DNA of 15,755 nucleotides from Streptomyces regalis (GCF_001509475.1 NZ_LLZG01000070.1:1-15755); one strand, 5' to 3'; positions 5,645 to 13,971 are shown, counted from the first letter of the stretch. The notes: generated by a model not told the origin, from the sequence alone. A program made the numbers and translations.

Positions 5645-8191
5645 GTGAGGGGATCGCTGTCTTGGAGCGGCAGACGGGGACGCGCGCTGACGCGCGCCGA
5701 GCGCCGCAGACGGATGCGGATGCGTACCGGGGTGATCGGTTCGCTCGTGGTGGCCCTGGTCGTCGGCGTCGCGCCCGCCGCCTCCGCGCTGCCGCCGGGC
5801 GACGACCGCAGCGGTGTCGAGCTGCTTGACTTGCCCGCCGCTGACGAGGCCACGGGGGAGAACGGCGGCACGCTCGCCGAGTTGACGACCAGTGAGGCCG
5901 AGCAGCCGGTCGAGTACGAGCCGAGCGAGGTCGCCGCCCCGGCCGGCGGCACGGTGGCAAAGGACCTCACCGGCCTCACCCCCGGCGAGCTGGTGCCGAT
6001 CACCAGCGCGGACGGCACCACCGCCCTGCCCGTCGAGGTCGGCGCCCCCACGGACGCCACCGCCACGGAGGCCGCCGCCCTGGAGGGCCAGTGGCAGGTC
6101 TCCCTGGCGAGCCAGACCGCACTCGCCGCCACCGCCATCGAGGGCGTGGCCCTGACGGTCACCCCACCCACCACCGCCACCGGTGACGCGGTCGTCGCCC
6201 TCGACTACTCCGACTTCTCGGAGCTGTACGGCGCCAACTGGGCCGACCGGCTCTCCTTCGTGCAGTACCCGGCGTGCTTCCTGGACACCCCGGACACCGC
6301 GGGCTGCTCCGAGCCCACCGAGGTGAAGACCGAGAACGTCGTCGAGCAGACCGGCACGGACACCGACGGCAAGCCGGTGTACGAGCGCAAGATCCTCGCG
6401 ACGGTCGCCGCCGAGACCCTGGCGGCCGGCGGCACCACATCGTCCACCACGCCTGCCGCCGCCACGAGTGAGGGCACGGTCACCGACGCCGTCTATCGAA
6501 AGCCGAAGACCGGGACCGGTGCTCGCCTCGCGTCTCTCGCCGAGGCGACCTCCGGCTCCGGCTCCGGCTCCTCCGTCCTGCTGGCCACCGACTCCGGCTC
6601 AGGCTCGAAGGGCGATTTCGGCGCGACCCCGCTGGTCAGCGCGGGTTCATGGTCGGCGGGCGGCAACTCCGGTGCCTTCACGTACTCGTACCCCCTGCAG
6701 ACCCCGTCTGTGCCCGGCGGCCCCTCGCCGTCGGTTTCGTTCGGCTACAACTCACAGGTGGTGGACGGCCGTACGTCGGCGTCCAACAACCAGCCCTCCT
6801 GGATCGGCGACGGCTGGGAGTACAACGCGGGCTCCATCACCCGTACATACAAGTCCTGCCGCGACGACCAGACGAACGGCAACAACACCAAGAAGACCAA
6901 CGACCTCTGCTTCGGCTCGTACAACGCGACGCTCACACTGGGCGGCACGACCACCGAGCTGGTCCTGCCCGACAGCGCGAGCAGCCCGTACGGCGACAAG
7001 TGGGTCACCGCCAACGGCGACGGCTCGCGCGTCGAGCTGCTGAAGAACACCGCGCTCGGCAACGGCGACGAGGACGGCGAGTACTGGCGCGTCACCACCC
7101 GGGACGGCACCCAGTACTACTTCGGCAAGCACAAGCTGACCGACACCTGGGCGGCCGGCGACCCGGTCACCGACTCCGTCCTCACCGTCCCCGTCGCGAG
7201 CAACCAGAGCGGTGAACCCTGCTACAAAGCGGGCGACTTCGCGGGCTCCTTCTGCACGGAGGCCTGGCGCTGGAACCTCGACTACGTCGTCGACACCGAC
7301 GGCAACGCGATGGTCCTTTACTGGGAGAAGGAGAAGAACCACTACGCGAAGGACAACGGGTTCAAGCAGTCGGTCGTCTACGACCGCGGCGGCTACCTCA
7401 AGCGCATCGAGTACGGCCTGACCAAGGTCAACCCCTACGCCACCCCCATCTCCAAGGTCACCTTCGACGTCGACGAGCGCTGCTTCAAGGAAGGCGAGAT
7501 CGTCTGCACGACGGAGGCCGACACCAACGACAACTTCGCCTCCGGCGACTTCGCGAAGAACCGCATCTGGTACGACACCCCGGCCGACCTGTACTGCGCG
7601 GCCGGCAAGGAGTGCTACGTCCCGGTCCCCACCTTCTGGTCGCGCAAGCGCCTGGCCAAGGTGACGACCTGGACCCAGCGCGTCCAGGGCTCCACCGAAC
7701 TGCAGCGGGTGGACAGCTGGACCCTCCAGCAGTCGCTGCCCGCCGACCTCACCGACGAGGGCACGGCCCTGTGGCTGGAGTCGATCACCCGCACCGGCTA
7801 CGCCCCCGACGGCGAGCCCCAGACGCTGAACCCGGTGCAGTTCCTCGCCAACAGCAGATCGATGCCCAACCGCGTCAAGCACGGCGCCGACGACCCGAAC
7901 CCGGCCTTCGACCGGCTGCGCATCCTGCGGGTCGTGAGCGAGTACGGCGGCGAGACCCTCGTCACCTATGACGACCCGTGGGACGACTGCAAGGTCAATG
8001 GCGCTTTTCCCGAGCCCGAGAGCAACACCGCTCAGTGCTTCCCGGTCTACTGGCACCCTGACCCGGACGTCGAGAAGATCGACTGGTTCTACAAGTACCG
8101 CGTCGCGTCCGTCCAGGAACTGCCCGCCCTCACCGGCGTGGACCCGTCACCACCCAGTACCAGTACGTCGGCGGCGCCGCCTGGGCTCTGA
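5645..8191 (+). CDS. Rhs polymorphic toxin, N-terminal portion (frame broken before the YD repeats)
   Basis: First part of a WapA/TcC-like Rhs toxin, 848 residues as read. The N-terminus is a long Arg-rich n-region followed by GVIGSLVVALVVGVAPAASA, a typical Streptomyces signal peptide. Residues about 60-330 are an acidic, Thr/Ala-rich surface region. From about 335 the sequence becomes SpvB-like (SYPLQTPSVPGGPSPSVSFG, then NQPSWIGDGWEY). Aromatic beta-strand sequence of the Rhs shell follows (QYYFGKHKL, WRWNLDYVVDTDGNAMVLYW). The last 14 or so residues, ending STSAAPPGL, do not fit: the other frame reads VTTQYQYVGGAAWALNQ across the same bases. The true protein therefore continues in frame 1 from 8146. 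The GTG at 5645 is the most upstream plausible start, but its ribosome site is poor. ATGs at 5714 and 5720 are alternatives that keep the signal peptide core. Confidence 0.8.
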   Translation: MRGSLSWSGRRGRALTRAERRRRMRMRTGVIGSLVVALVVGVAPAASALPPGDDRSGVELLDLPAADEATGENGGTLAELTTSEAEQPVEYEPSEVAAPAGGTVAKDLTGLTPGELVPITSADGTTALPVEVGAPTDATATEAAALEGQWQVSLASQTALAATAIEGVALTVTPPTTATGDAVVALDYSDFSELYGANWADRLSFVQYPACFLDTPDTAGCSEPTEVKTENVVEQTGTDTDGKPVYERKILATVAAETLAAGGTTSSTTPAAATSEGTVTDAVYRKPKTGTGARLASLAEATSGSGSGSSVLLATDSGSGSKGDFGATPLVSAGSWSAGGNSGAFTYSYPLQTPSVPGGPSPSVSFGYNSQVVDGRTSASNNQPSWIGDGWEYNAGSITRTYKSCRDDQTNGNNTKKTNDLCFGSYNATLTLGGTTTELVLPDSASSPYGDKWVTANGDGSRVELLKNTALGNGDEDGEYWRVTTRDGTQYYFGKHKLTDTWAAGDPVTDSVLTVPVASNQSGEPCYKAGDFAGSFCTEAWRWNLDYVVDTDGNAMVLYWEKEKNHYAKDNGFKQSVVYDRGGYLKRIEYGLTKVNPYATPISKVTFDVDERCFKEGEIVCTTEADTNDNFASGDFAKNRIWYDTPADLYCAAGKECYVPVPTFWSRKRLAKVTTWTQRVQGSTELQRVDSWTLQQSLPADLTDEGTALWLESITRTGYAPDGEPQTLNPVQFLANSRSMPNRVKHGADDPNPAFDRLRILRVVSEYGGETLVTYDDPWDDCKVNGAFPEPESNTAQCFPVYWHPDPDVEKIDWFYKYRVASVQELPALTGVDPSPPSTSTSAAPPGL
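8141..8147 (+). other. Frameshift site joining the two parts of the Rhs gene
   Basis: Upstream, frame 2 reads QELPALTGVDP up to GAC CCG (8141-8146). Downstream, frame 1 reads VTTQYQYVGG from GTC at 8146. One missing base (GACCCGTCACC where GACCCGGTCACC would be in frame) explains everything. Frame 2 then stops at 8189-8191. The heptanucleotide is not a classical X-XXY-YYZ slippery site, so a mutation or sequencing/assembly error is more likely than programmed frameshifting. Confidence 0.75.
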
Positions 8192-8253
8192 ACCAGGCGG
8201 AGTTCTCCAAGAAGAAGACCCGCACCTACGACCAGTGGCGCGGTTACGCGCTC

Positions 8254-11200
8254 GTGCGGACGATCACGGGCGACACCTCCGCCTCCACCGTCGCGCCGTC
8301 CAAGTCCACCCAGGCGGGCATGACGGAGACCCGGTACTTCCGGGGCATGCACGGCGTCCCGCTGCCCGACGGCACCACCCGCTCGGAGACCGTCACCGAC
8401 TCCACGGGCGCGACCATCTCCACCGACAAGGAGCAGTACGCGGGCAGGGTCGCGGAGACCCTGACGTACACAAAGAACGGCGGCGACCTGCTGACCCGCA
8501 CTGTCGACTATCCCACGTCGACGCTCCTGGCCACCCGCAGCCGCAGCGGCGGCATCCCGGATCTGAAGGCCTACCGCGTCCAGGACAGCCACAGCATCTC
8601 GGTCACGCGCTCCTCCGGCACGGGCGACGACACCCGCACCTGGCGCACCCTCGAGACGGTCAACACCCACGAGGACATCTACGGCCTGCCCACCCAGGTC
8701 GAGTCGCAGGGCGACACCGGCAGGACGGGCGACGAGACGTGCACCGTCATGTCGTACGTCCACAACACGGCCAAGCACCTCATCGGCCTTCCCGCGCAGA
8801 CCCTGACCACCGCCGGCACCTGCGCGGCGGCGGCCACCGCAACCGCCGCCGACTGGATCGACGGCTCCCGGGTGGGCTACGACGGCGCCACCACGTTCAG
8901 CGCCACGGCCGTTCCGTCCTCCCCCAACGCCACCATCACCTGGGCCCCCACGGGCGCGGGCGGTGGTTGGGTCAAGGACGGCGAGGTCGCCTACGACTCC
9001 TACGGCCGCACGACGGCCACCTGGGACGCCAAGGGCAACAAGAGCACCACGACCTACCGCCCGGACAAGGGACAGGTCTACGAGATCGAGACCACCAACG
9101 CGCTGCTGCAGAGCGAGATCACCACGATCGAGCCCGGCCGCGGGGTCTCCCTCGCCGACCAGGACGTCAACGGCCGTACGACGACGTACACCTACGACTC
9201 GCTCGGCCGCGCAACGCAGGTGTGGTCGCCGACCCGCTCGACGTCCAAGTCCCCGTCGGCGAAGTTCACGTACGACACCACGATCGGCCAGCCGGTCTCG
9301 ATCACCACCGAGGCGCTCAGCCACGAGGGCGCGTACGAGACTTCCACCGTCATCTACGACGGCCTCGGCCGCGAGCGGCAGAAGCAGGAGCCGGCGGTCG
9401 GCGGCGGCCGTCTGATCACGGACGTCCTGTACAGCGCCAACGGCACCATCAAGCAGACCAACAACGCGTACTTCGCCACGGGCGATCCGAAGACCCAGCT
9501 GTTCGAGCTGGCCTCGGACTACCAGGTCCCCAACGCCACCCTCTACGCGTACGACGGCCTCGGCCGTACCCTCACGGAGACCCCGTACCTCAACGGCACG
9601 GAGGTCCCGGCGAAGGCGACGCGGTACGAGTACGGCTACGACTACTCCACGGTGATCCCCCCGCAGGGCGGCGCTGCTCAGCGCACCTGGTCCGACGCGC
9701 TCGGCCGCACGGTCCGTGTGGACACCTTCACGGACGCGCTGCGTGCGGCGCACCGCGCGACGACGTACACGTACGACGCGCGCGGCGACCGTGTCGAGGC
9801 CAAGGACTCCGAGGGCAACCTCTGGACATGGAAGTACGACGCCCGCGGCCGTGAGATCGAGTCGGTCGACCCGGACGCCGGCAAGACGACCACGGCGTAT
9901 GACGTCCTGGACCGGCCCGAACTGGTGACGGACCAGAACGCGGCCGTGTACACGCTCTACGACGAGCTGTCGCGCCCGACCGAGCAGCACCTCGGCTCCG
10001 CCACCGGCACCATGCTGTCGAAGACGGTCTACGACACACTGATCGGCGGCGTGGGCCTGCCGACGTCGCAGACCCGCTACTACTCGGACGGGCAGGCGTA
10101 CACGACATCGGTGACCGGCTACACGGCCGACTACCAGCCGACCGGCCAGAAGATCAGCATCCCCGAGTCGGTCGCGATGTCGTACGGCCTGGAGAAGGAC
10201 TACGCCTACAGCTTCGAGTACTCGGAGTCGGGCCTGGTGGAGGCGGTGAACCTGCCGCGGGTGGGCACCCTGCCCGCCGAGCGCCTGGTCATCCGCTACA
10301 ACGAGGACGGCCTGCCGGTCTCCACCTCGGGCCTGGCCTGGTACACCTCGCAGACCTCCTACTCCCCGTACGGCCAGGTCCTGCGCACGGTCAGCGGCGA
10401 GAACCCCAACCGGGTGTGGACGACGAACCTGTTCGACGAGGCGACGGGCGAGCTGACCCGCAGCATCGTCGACCGCGAGTCGACGAGCGACACGACGGCG
10501 GTGACGGGCCACCGGGTCAACTCCCGCACCTACGCCTACGACCCGGCCGGCAACGTCACGTCGATGGCCGACACGTCCAACTCGGTGACCGACCGCCAGT
10601 GCTTCACGTACGACGCGCTGGGTCAGCTGACGGAGGCATGGACCGCCCCGTCGTCCTGCACGGCGACGGGCAAGACCACGGCCGCCCCGAAGTACTCGGA
10701 CGGCACGACGAACGTGACGGCGGCGAACAGCGGTTACTGGCAGTCGTACAAGTACGACGCGCTCGGCAACCGCGAGACGCTCGTCGAGCACGATCCGGGC
10801 CTGGACACCACCAAGGACGCCACGACGACGTACGCGTACGGCAAGGCGGACGGCACTCAGCCGCACACGCTGACCGGGATGTCGTCGACGTTCAAGGCGG
10901 ACTCGGGTGCGACGGTCACCAAGGCGACGACGCTGACGTACGACGCTGCGGGCAACACCAAGACCCGTACGTACGACGGCTCGGAGCAGGCGCTGACCTG
11001 GACCTATGACGGCCAGGTCGAGACGATCACGGGCTTCGGCGAGAACGGCTCGGGTGCGTGGCTCGGCCTGGCGAACAAGTGCCTGGACCTGTCGGGCAGT
11101 TCGACGACGGCGGGCACGGCTCTGCAGCTGTACTCCTGCAATGGCTCCAAGGCGCAGAAGCTGCGGATCGACTCGGCGTCTTCGGCGGATCCGGCGACGG

Positions 11201-13383
11201 GCGCGCTGAAGGTCCTCGGCAAGTGCGTGGTGCCGTCCGGCGGAGGCACGGCGAACGGCACCGCGATCGTCATCGCGGACTGCACGGGCGCGGCGGGGCA
11301 GCAGTGGACGGCGACGTCCACGAACACCCTGAAGCACGTCTCGTCCGGCAAGTGCCTCGACGTCCCGAGTTCCAACTCGGCCGACGGCACCGACCTGCAG
11401 CTGTACACCTGCAATGGCTCGTCCGCGCAGACGTGGGCGCCGGACAAGGCGACCAAGTACATCTACGGCGGTGACGGCCAGCGCCTGATGGCGATCTCGT
11501 CGACCGAACGCACCCTGTACCTCGGCGAGTCGACGATCTCCGTCAACGCGTCCGGCGGTCCGGCGTACACCGAGCGCTACTACTCCCAGCCGGGTGCGCC
11601 GACGGTCATGCGGCATGCGCAGGGTTCGGGCGCGTCGGAGCTGTCGGTGCAGATCACCGACCAGAACGGCACGGCGTACGCCAATGTGGCGTTGACGTCG
11701 GGCAACAAGGTCAAGTTCTCCAAGACGGACCCGTTCGGCGTGGAGCGGTCGGAGTCGTCGTCGTGGCGTTCGCATCAGGGCTATATCGGCGGTGACGAGG
11801 ATGCGAGCAGCGGTCTGATCCACCTGGGCTTCCGCGAGTACGACCCGTCGACCGGCCGGTTCCTGTCGCCGGACCCGGTGCTGGACCTGGCGGACCCGGT
11901 TCAGATGAACGGGTACGTGTACTGCGAGAACAATCCGGTCACCTTCGCGGACCCGAGCGGTCTGGCGTCGGAGGGCGGCGGTCTGGAGGAGTACGGCGGT
12001 CCGTCGGCGTCGGCGGAGGCGTGGGCGAAGAGCACGCTGAACACGTCGATCTCGGATGTGATCCTCTCGGTCGGCTGGGCTGCCCTGAAGCAGTTCGTCG
12101 GCTGGGACGACGTGGTGGCGTGCTTCTCGCGGGGTGATCTGTGGGCGTGCGGCAGCATGGTCGCCGGTGCCATCCCGTGGACGAAAGTGGCCAAGATTCC
12201 GGGGGTTCTCAAGGCGGCCGCGAGGATCGCGGGTGCGATCAACGCGCTGATGAAGGCCAAGGAGAAGGCCCGCAAGATCATCGAACTGGCCAAGAAGGCC
12301 CGCGAGCTGGCGCGCAAGGCGAAGGAGGCCAAGCGCAAGGCAGCTGAGCGTGCGGCGCAGTTGAAGAAGAAGGCCAAGGAGTCACTGACGCGGCAGAACA
12401 AGAAAGCCGCGCAGAAGACGGGTAATGCCGCGCAGAAGACGCAGAAGGTGGCGGCGAAGAAGGCCGAAGCCAAGCCGCGCCAGGCCAAGGCGAAGGACGA
12501 GTCGTCCGGCGGCGGCAAGGGCGAAGGCAATGGGCCAGGCGAGTGCAACAGCTTTGTGCCAGGCACCAAGGTTCTGATGGCCGATGGCACGGCCAAGCCC
12601 ATCGAGGACGTGGAGAACGGCGACAAGGTCCTGGCCACAGACCCGGAGACGGGTGAGACCGCGGTGGAGACGGTCTCCGCCGAGATCACGGGCGAGGGCG
12701 TCAAGCGCCTGGTCAAGGTCACCATCGCCACCGAGGAGGGCACGACCGCCGAGATCACGGCTACTGACGGGCACCCGTTCTGGGTTCCGGAACTGGGCGA
12801 ATGGGTCGACGCCACCGACCTGACGGCGGGCGAGTGGCTGCGCACCAGCGCCGGCACCTACGTCCAGATCACGGCGATCGAGCGCTGGACCGCCCCCCAG
12901 GCCACCGTCCACAACCTCACAGTCAGCGACCTGCACACCTACTACGTGCAGGCCGGGGATACGTCCCTCCTTGTACACAACGACAACTGCCAAGTCGGCC
13001 CGGAAGTCGGCTCGCAGGTTGACTACGACTCTAACGACGAGCTGGTTCGAGCGACCCAAGCGGCACGTGTGGCCGCCGGTAAGACTCGCGGCAAGGGAGG
13101 CAACTGGGGAGCGGCACGCCTGCACGACGGCACGATCATCACCGGTAGGTCCGGAGGCGGTCTGCACACGGAACAGGACCTCATCCAGAAGGCCGGCGGC
13201 GCGGACAATATCAAAGATCTCTACAGTGAACGTGCCCCTTGTGCTGCCAGGTGCCAGCCTCTTGTGAGCGGAATCAATGTAACCTGGTCGTTCAGATGGA
13301 ACGGCGCAACTGGTGCCGAGACCAAGGCAATACGTGCCAGAACTAATGCGTCACTCAAGGGCGCTGTAAATGCCTTGTTTTGA
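8254..13383 (+). CDS. Rhs polymorphic toxin, C-terminal portion: YD repeats, ricin lectin insert, Rhs core, Hint, deaminase toxin
   Basis: Second part of the split Rhs toxin. The homologous frame is open from 8146; GTG 8254 is only the first in-frame start codon, giving 1709 residues with no signal peptide of its own. Residues about 209-930 carry many YD repeats (YTYDSLGRATQVW, YAYDGLGRTLTETPY, YDARGREIESVDPDAG), which in this family build a cocoon around the toxin. A ricin-type trefoil lectin occupies about 932-1065. The Rhs core is at 1177-1236 (LGFREYDPSTGRFLSPDP, then NNPVTFADPSG). A hydrophobic stretch and Lys/Ala-rich helix follow (about 1255-1425). The Hint domain starts at Cys1431 (CNSFVPGTKVLMADG), has a TxxH block (TDGHPFW), and ends VHN at residue 1576. 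The last 133 residues are a deaminase-like toxin with His1638-Thr-Glu1640 and APCAARC (Cys1663, Cys1667). An immunity gene follows after 30 bases. Whether this part is expressed as given is doubtful; the repaired full protein is about 2579 residues. Confidence 0.85.
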   Translation: MRTITGDTSASTVAPSKSTQAGMTETRYFRGMHGVPLPDGTTRSETVTDSTGATISTDKEQYAGRVAETLTYTKNGGDLLTRTVDYPTSTLLATRSRSGGIPDLKAYRVQDSHSISVTRSSGTGDDTRTWRTLETVNTHEDIYGLPTQVESQGDTGRTGDETCTVMSYVHNTAKHLIGLPAQTLTTAGTCAAAATATAADWIDGSRVGYDGATTFSATAVPSSPNATITWAPTGAGGGWVKDGEVAYDSYGRTTATWDAKGNKSTTTYRPDKGQVYEIETTNALLQSEITTIEPGRGVSLADQDVNGRTTTYTYDSLGRATQVWSPTRSTSKSPSAKFTYDTTIGQPVSITTEALSHEGAYETSTVIYDGLGRERQKQEPAVGGGRLITDVLYSANGTIKQTNNAYFATGDPKTQLFELASDYQVPNATLYAYDGLGRTLTETPYLNGTEVPAKATRYEYGYDYSTVIPPQGGAAQRTWSDALGRTVRVDTFTDALRAAHRATTYTYDARGDRVEAKDSEGNLWTWKYDARGREIESVDPDAGKTTTAYDVLDRPELVTDQNAAVYTLYDELSRPTEQHLGSATGTMLSKTVYDTLIGGVGLPTSQTRYYSDGQAYTTSVTGYTADYQPTGQKISIPESVAMSYGLEKDYAYSFEYSESGLVEAVNLPRVGTLPAERLVIRYNEDGLPVSTSGLAWYTSQTSYSPYGQVLRTVSGENPNRVWTTNLFDEATGELTRSIVDRESTSDTTAVTGHRVNSRTYAYDPAGNVTSMADTSNSVTDRQCFTYDALGQLTEAWTAPSSCTATGKTTAAPKYSDGTTNVTAANSGYWQSYKYDALGNRETLVEHDPGLDTTKDATTTYAYGKADGTQPHTLTGMSSTFKADSGATVTKATTLTYDAAGNTKTRTYDGSEQALTWTYDGQVETITGFGENGSGAWLGLANKCLDLSGSSTTAGTALQLYSCNGSKAQKLRIDSASSADPATGALKVLGKCVVPSGGGTANGTAIVIADCTGAAGQQWTATSTNTLKHVSSGKCLDVPSSNSADGTDLQLYTCNGSSAQTWAPDKATKYIYGGDGQRLMAISSTERTLYLGESTISVNASGGPAYTERYYSQPGAPTVMRHAQGSGASELSVQITDQNGTAYANVALTSGNKVKFSKTDPFGVERSESSSWRSHQGYIGGDEDASSGLIHLGFREYDPSTGRFLSPDPVLDLADPVQMNGYVYCENNPVTFADPSGLASEGGGLEEYGGPSASAEAWAKSTLNTSISDVILSVGWAALKQFVGWDDVVACFSRGDLWACGSMVAGAIPWTKVAKIPGVLKAAARIAGAINALMKAKEKARKIIELAKKARELARKAKEAKRKAAERAAQLKKKAKESLTRQNKKAAQKTGNAAQKTQKVAAKKAEAKPRQAKAKDESSGGGKGEGNGPGECNSFVPGTKVLMADGTAKPIEDVENGDKVLATDPETGETAVETVSAEITGEGVKRLVKVTIATEEGTTAEITATDGHPFWVPELGEWVDATDLTAGEWLRTSAGTYVQITAIERWTAPQATVHNLTVSDLHTYYVQAGDTSLLVHNDNCQVGPEVGSQVDYDSNDELVRATQAARVAAGKTRGKGGNWGAARLHDGTIITGRSGGGLHTEQDLIQKAGGADNIKDLYSERAPCAARCQPLVSGINVTWSFRWNGATGAETKAIRARTNASLKGAVNALF
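11046..11450 (+). other. Ricin-type beta-trefoil lectin domain inserted in the Rhs repeat region
   Basis: About 135 residues with the threefold pattern of a ricin B lectin: NKCLDLSG to CNGSKAQKL, GKCVVPSG to GQQW, and GKCLDVPS to CNGSSAQTW. The second and third units keep the QxW motif; the first has QKL. The flanks TYDGQVETITGFG and KATKYIYGGDGQRL are the two halves of one YD unit, so the lectin lies in a loop of the shell. Its likely role is carbohydrate binding on the producer or target surface (inferred from the family). Confidence 0.85.
11122..11421 (+). repeat. Pair of near-identical 27-base direct repeats inside the lectin domain
   Basis: Bases 11122-11148 and 11395-11421 match at 25 of 27 positions. 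They encode LQLYSCNGS and LQLYTCNGS, the ends of the first and third trefoil units. The middle unit is more diverged. This could reflect recent unit duplication or gene conversion, or simply protein and codon constraint. Confidence 0.4.
12544..12981 (+). other. Hint autoprocessing domain preceding the toxin tip
   Basis: The domain starts with Cys (TGC 12544-12546) after a glycine-rich GEGNGPGE linker and has the intein-like order CxxFxxGTKVLMADG, TATDGHPFW, VHNLTVSDLHTYYV and terminal LLVHN. Cys1, the TxxH histidine and the terminal His-Asn are all present, so it should be active in peptide-bond cleavage. Cleavage after Asn (12979-12981) would free the C-terminal toxin. Confidence 0.85.
12982..13380 (+). 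other. Deaminase-fold C-terminal toxin domain
   Basis: This 133-residue tip follows the Hint His-Asn. GGLHTEQDLI supplies the His-x-Glu, and LYSERAPCAARC the Pro-Cys and second Cys, of a zinc-dependent cytidine-deaminase-like site. The strand NVTWSFRW follows, as expected for the fold. The YSERxPC pattern is most like the XOO_2897/YwqJ-type nucleic acid or nucleotide deaminases of polymorphic toxins; the subfamily is a judgement from memory. The spacing between the cysteines is three residues rather than two. GC falls through this domain compared with the Rhs part. Confidence 0.7.
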
Positions 13384-13402
13384 CGGGTGGGTGAAGCCGA
13401 GT

Positions 13403-13407
13403 GGAGG
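13403..13407 (+). promoter_or_regulatory. Ribosome binding site that fixes the immunity gene start
   Basis: GGAGG lies six bases before TTG 13414. This supports the TTG start over GTG 13387 (inside the short gap, no good site) and ATG 13432. Confidence 0.55.
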
Positions 13408-13413
13408 TGCGAA

Positions 13414-13971
13414 TTGTCTCAGACGGATCCAATGAGTGATGCAGCGGGTGACAACTTCCCAAGGTTCTCGCGCGTGCATCCTGTCGTCCCTGAAGGGGTT
13501 CCGGAAAGAGTAGGGCGGCTTCTTAGGGAAGATGGAGTTCCGGCATCCCTGATCGGTCTCGAATATGTGGCTCTTGATGTGGTGAACCTTGTTCCTCATG
13601 GAGGTCCGGCAGGTCTCGCGGCCTTCGGGTCCTGCGGGCTGAACGGAAGGGTCTGCTTGGACATCGCTACGGCCAGGGTCGTTCATATCGCAGACATGGC
13701 GGCATCTGTGGTGAATCCGGTAAATTCGAACTTGGATCTCTTTGTGAGTTGCGTGAGTGCCACGATCGCCCGCTTTCCGTTTTACGGGGAAGGAGAGGCG
13801 GGAGAAGAGGCTGAGCGTGTCGCCGACGAACTCTCGGATATTCTGCTCGGAATCGATCCGGAAGTATCGTCAATGAATGGATTTTGGCAGACGTTCATTG
13901 ACGATGTAGCCATTGGGGATTATTCGACCGAGGTGGTCGCGGAAGTTCGGAATGAGAATCGGCTCCGGTGA
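13414..13971 (+). CDS. SUKH-4-like immunity protein
   Basis: Cytoplasmic protein of 185 residues, no signal peptide, right after the deaminase toxin. Its expected role is to bind and neutralise the toxin tip inside producer and sister cells. The pattern fits the SUKH superfamily, best SUKH-4: a first half with LLREDGVPASLIGLEYVALD, a beta segment GRVCLDIATARVVHIADM, then VNPVNSNLDLFVSCVSATI and an acidic helical tail. Position after a polymorphic toxin supports this strongly. The TTG start at 13414 is chosen for its GGAGG site; the frame could begin at GTG 13387, adding nine residues. GC is low for the genome: two 60-base blocks inside it count 58% and 48%. That points to acquisition with the toxin tip. 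The stop overlaps the next start (TGATG). Confidence 0.75.
   Translation: MSQTDPMSDAAGDNFPRFSRVHPVVPEGVPERVGRLLREDGVPASLIGLEYVALDVVNLVPHGGPAGLAAFGSCGLNGRVCLDIATARVVHIADMAASVVNPVNSNLDLFVSCVSATIARFPFYGEGEAGEEAERVADELSDILLGIDPEVSSMNGFWQTFIDDVAIGDYSTEVVAEVRNENRLR

Noticed and set aside
6548..6612. Short GGCTCCGGCTCC-type repeats in the Rhs gene
   Set aside because: These encode a Gly/Ser linker. Codon-level simple sequence explains them; they are not a CRISPR or mobile repeat.
8141..8147. Programmed -1 ribosomal frameshift
   Set aside because: The direction is right, but GGACCCG is not a standard slippery heptamer and no clear downstream structure was identified. A lost base is simpler.
8089..11823. 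1244-codon open frame on the minus strand
   Set aside because: It is antisense to the Rhs repeats, and its Arg/Val/Gly-rich translation lacks domains. Long antisense frames are expected in high-GC coding DNA. The plus-strand frame has YD, ricin and Rhs core motifs.
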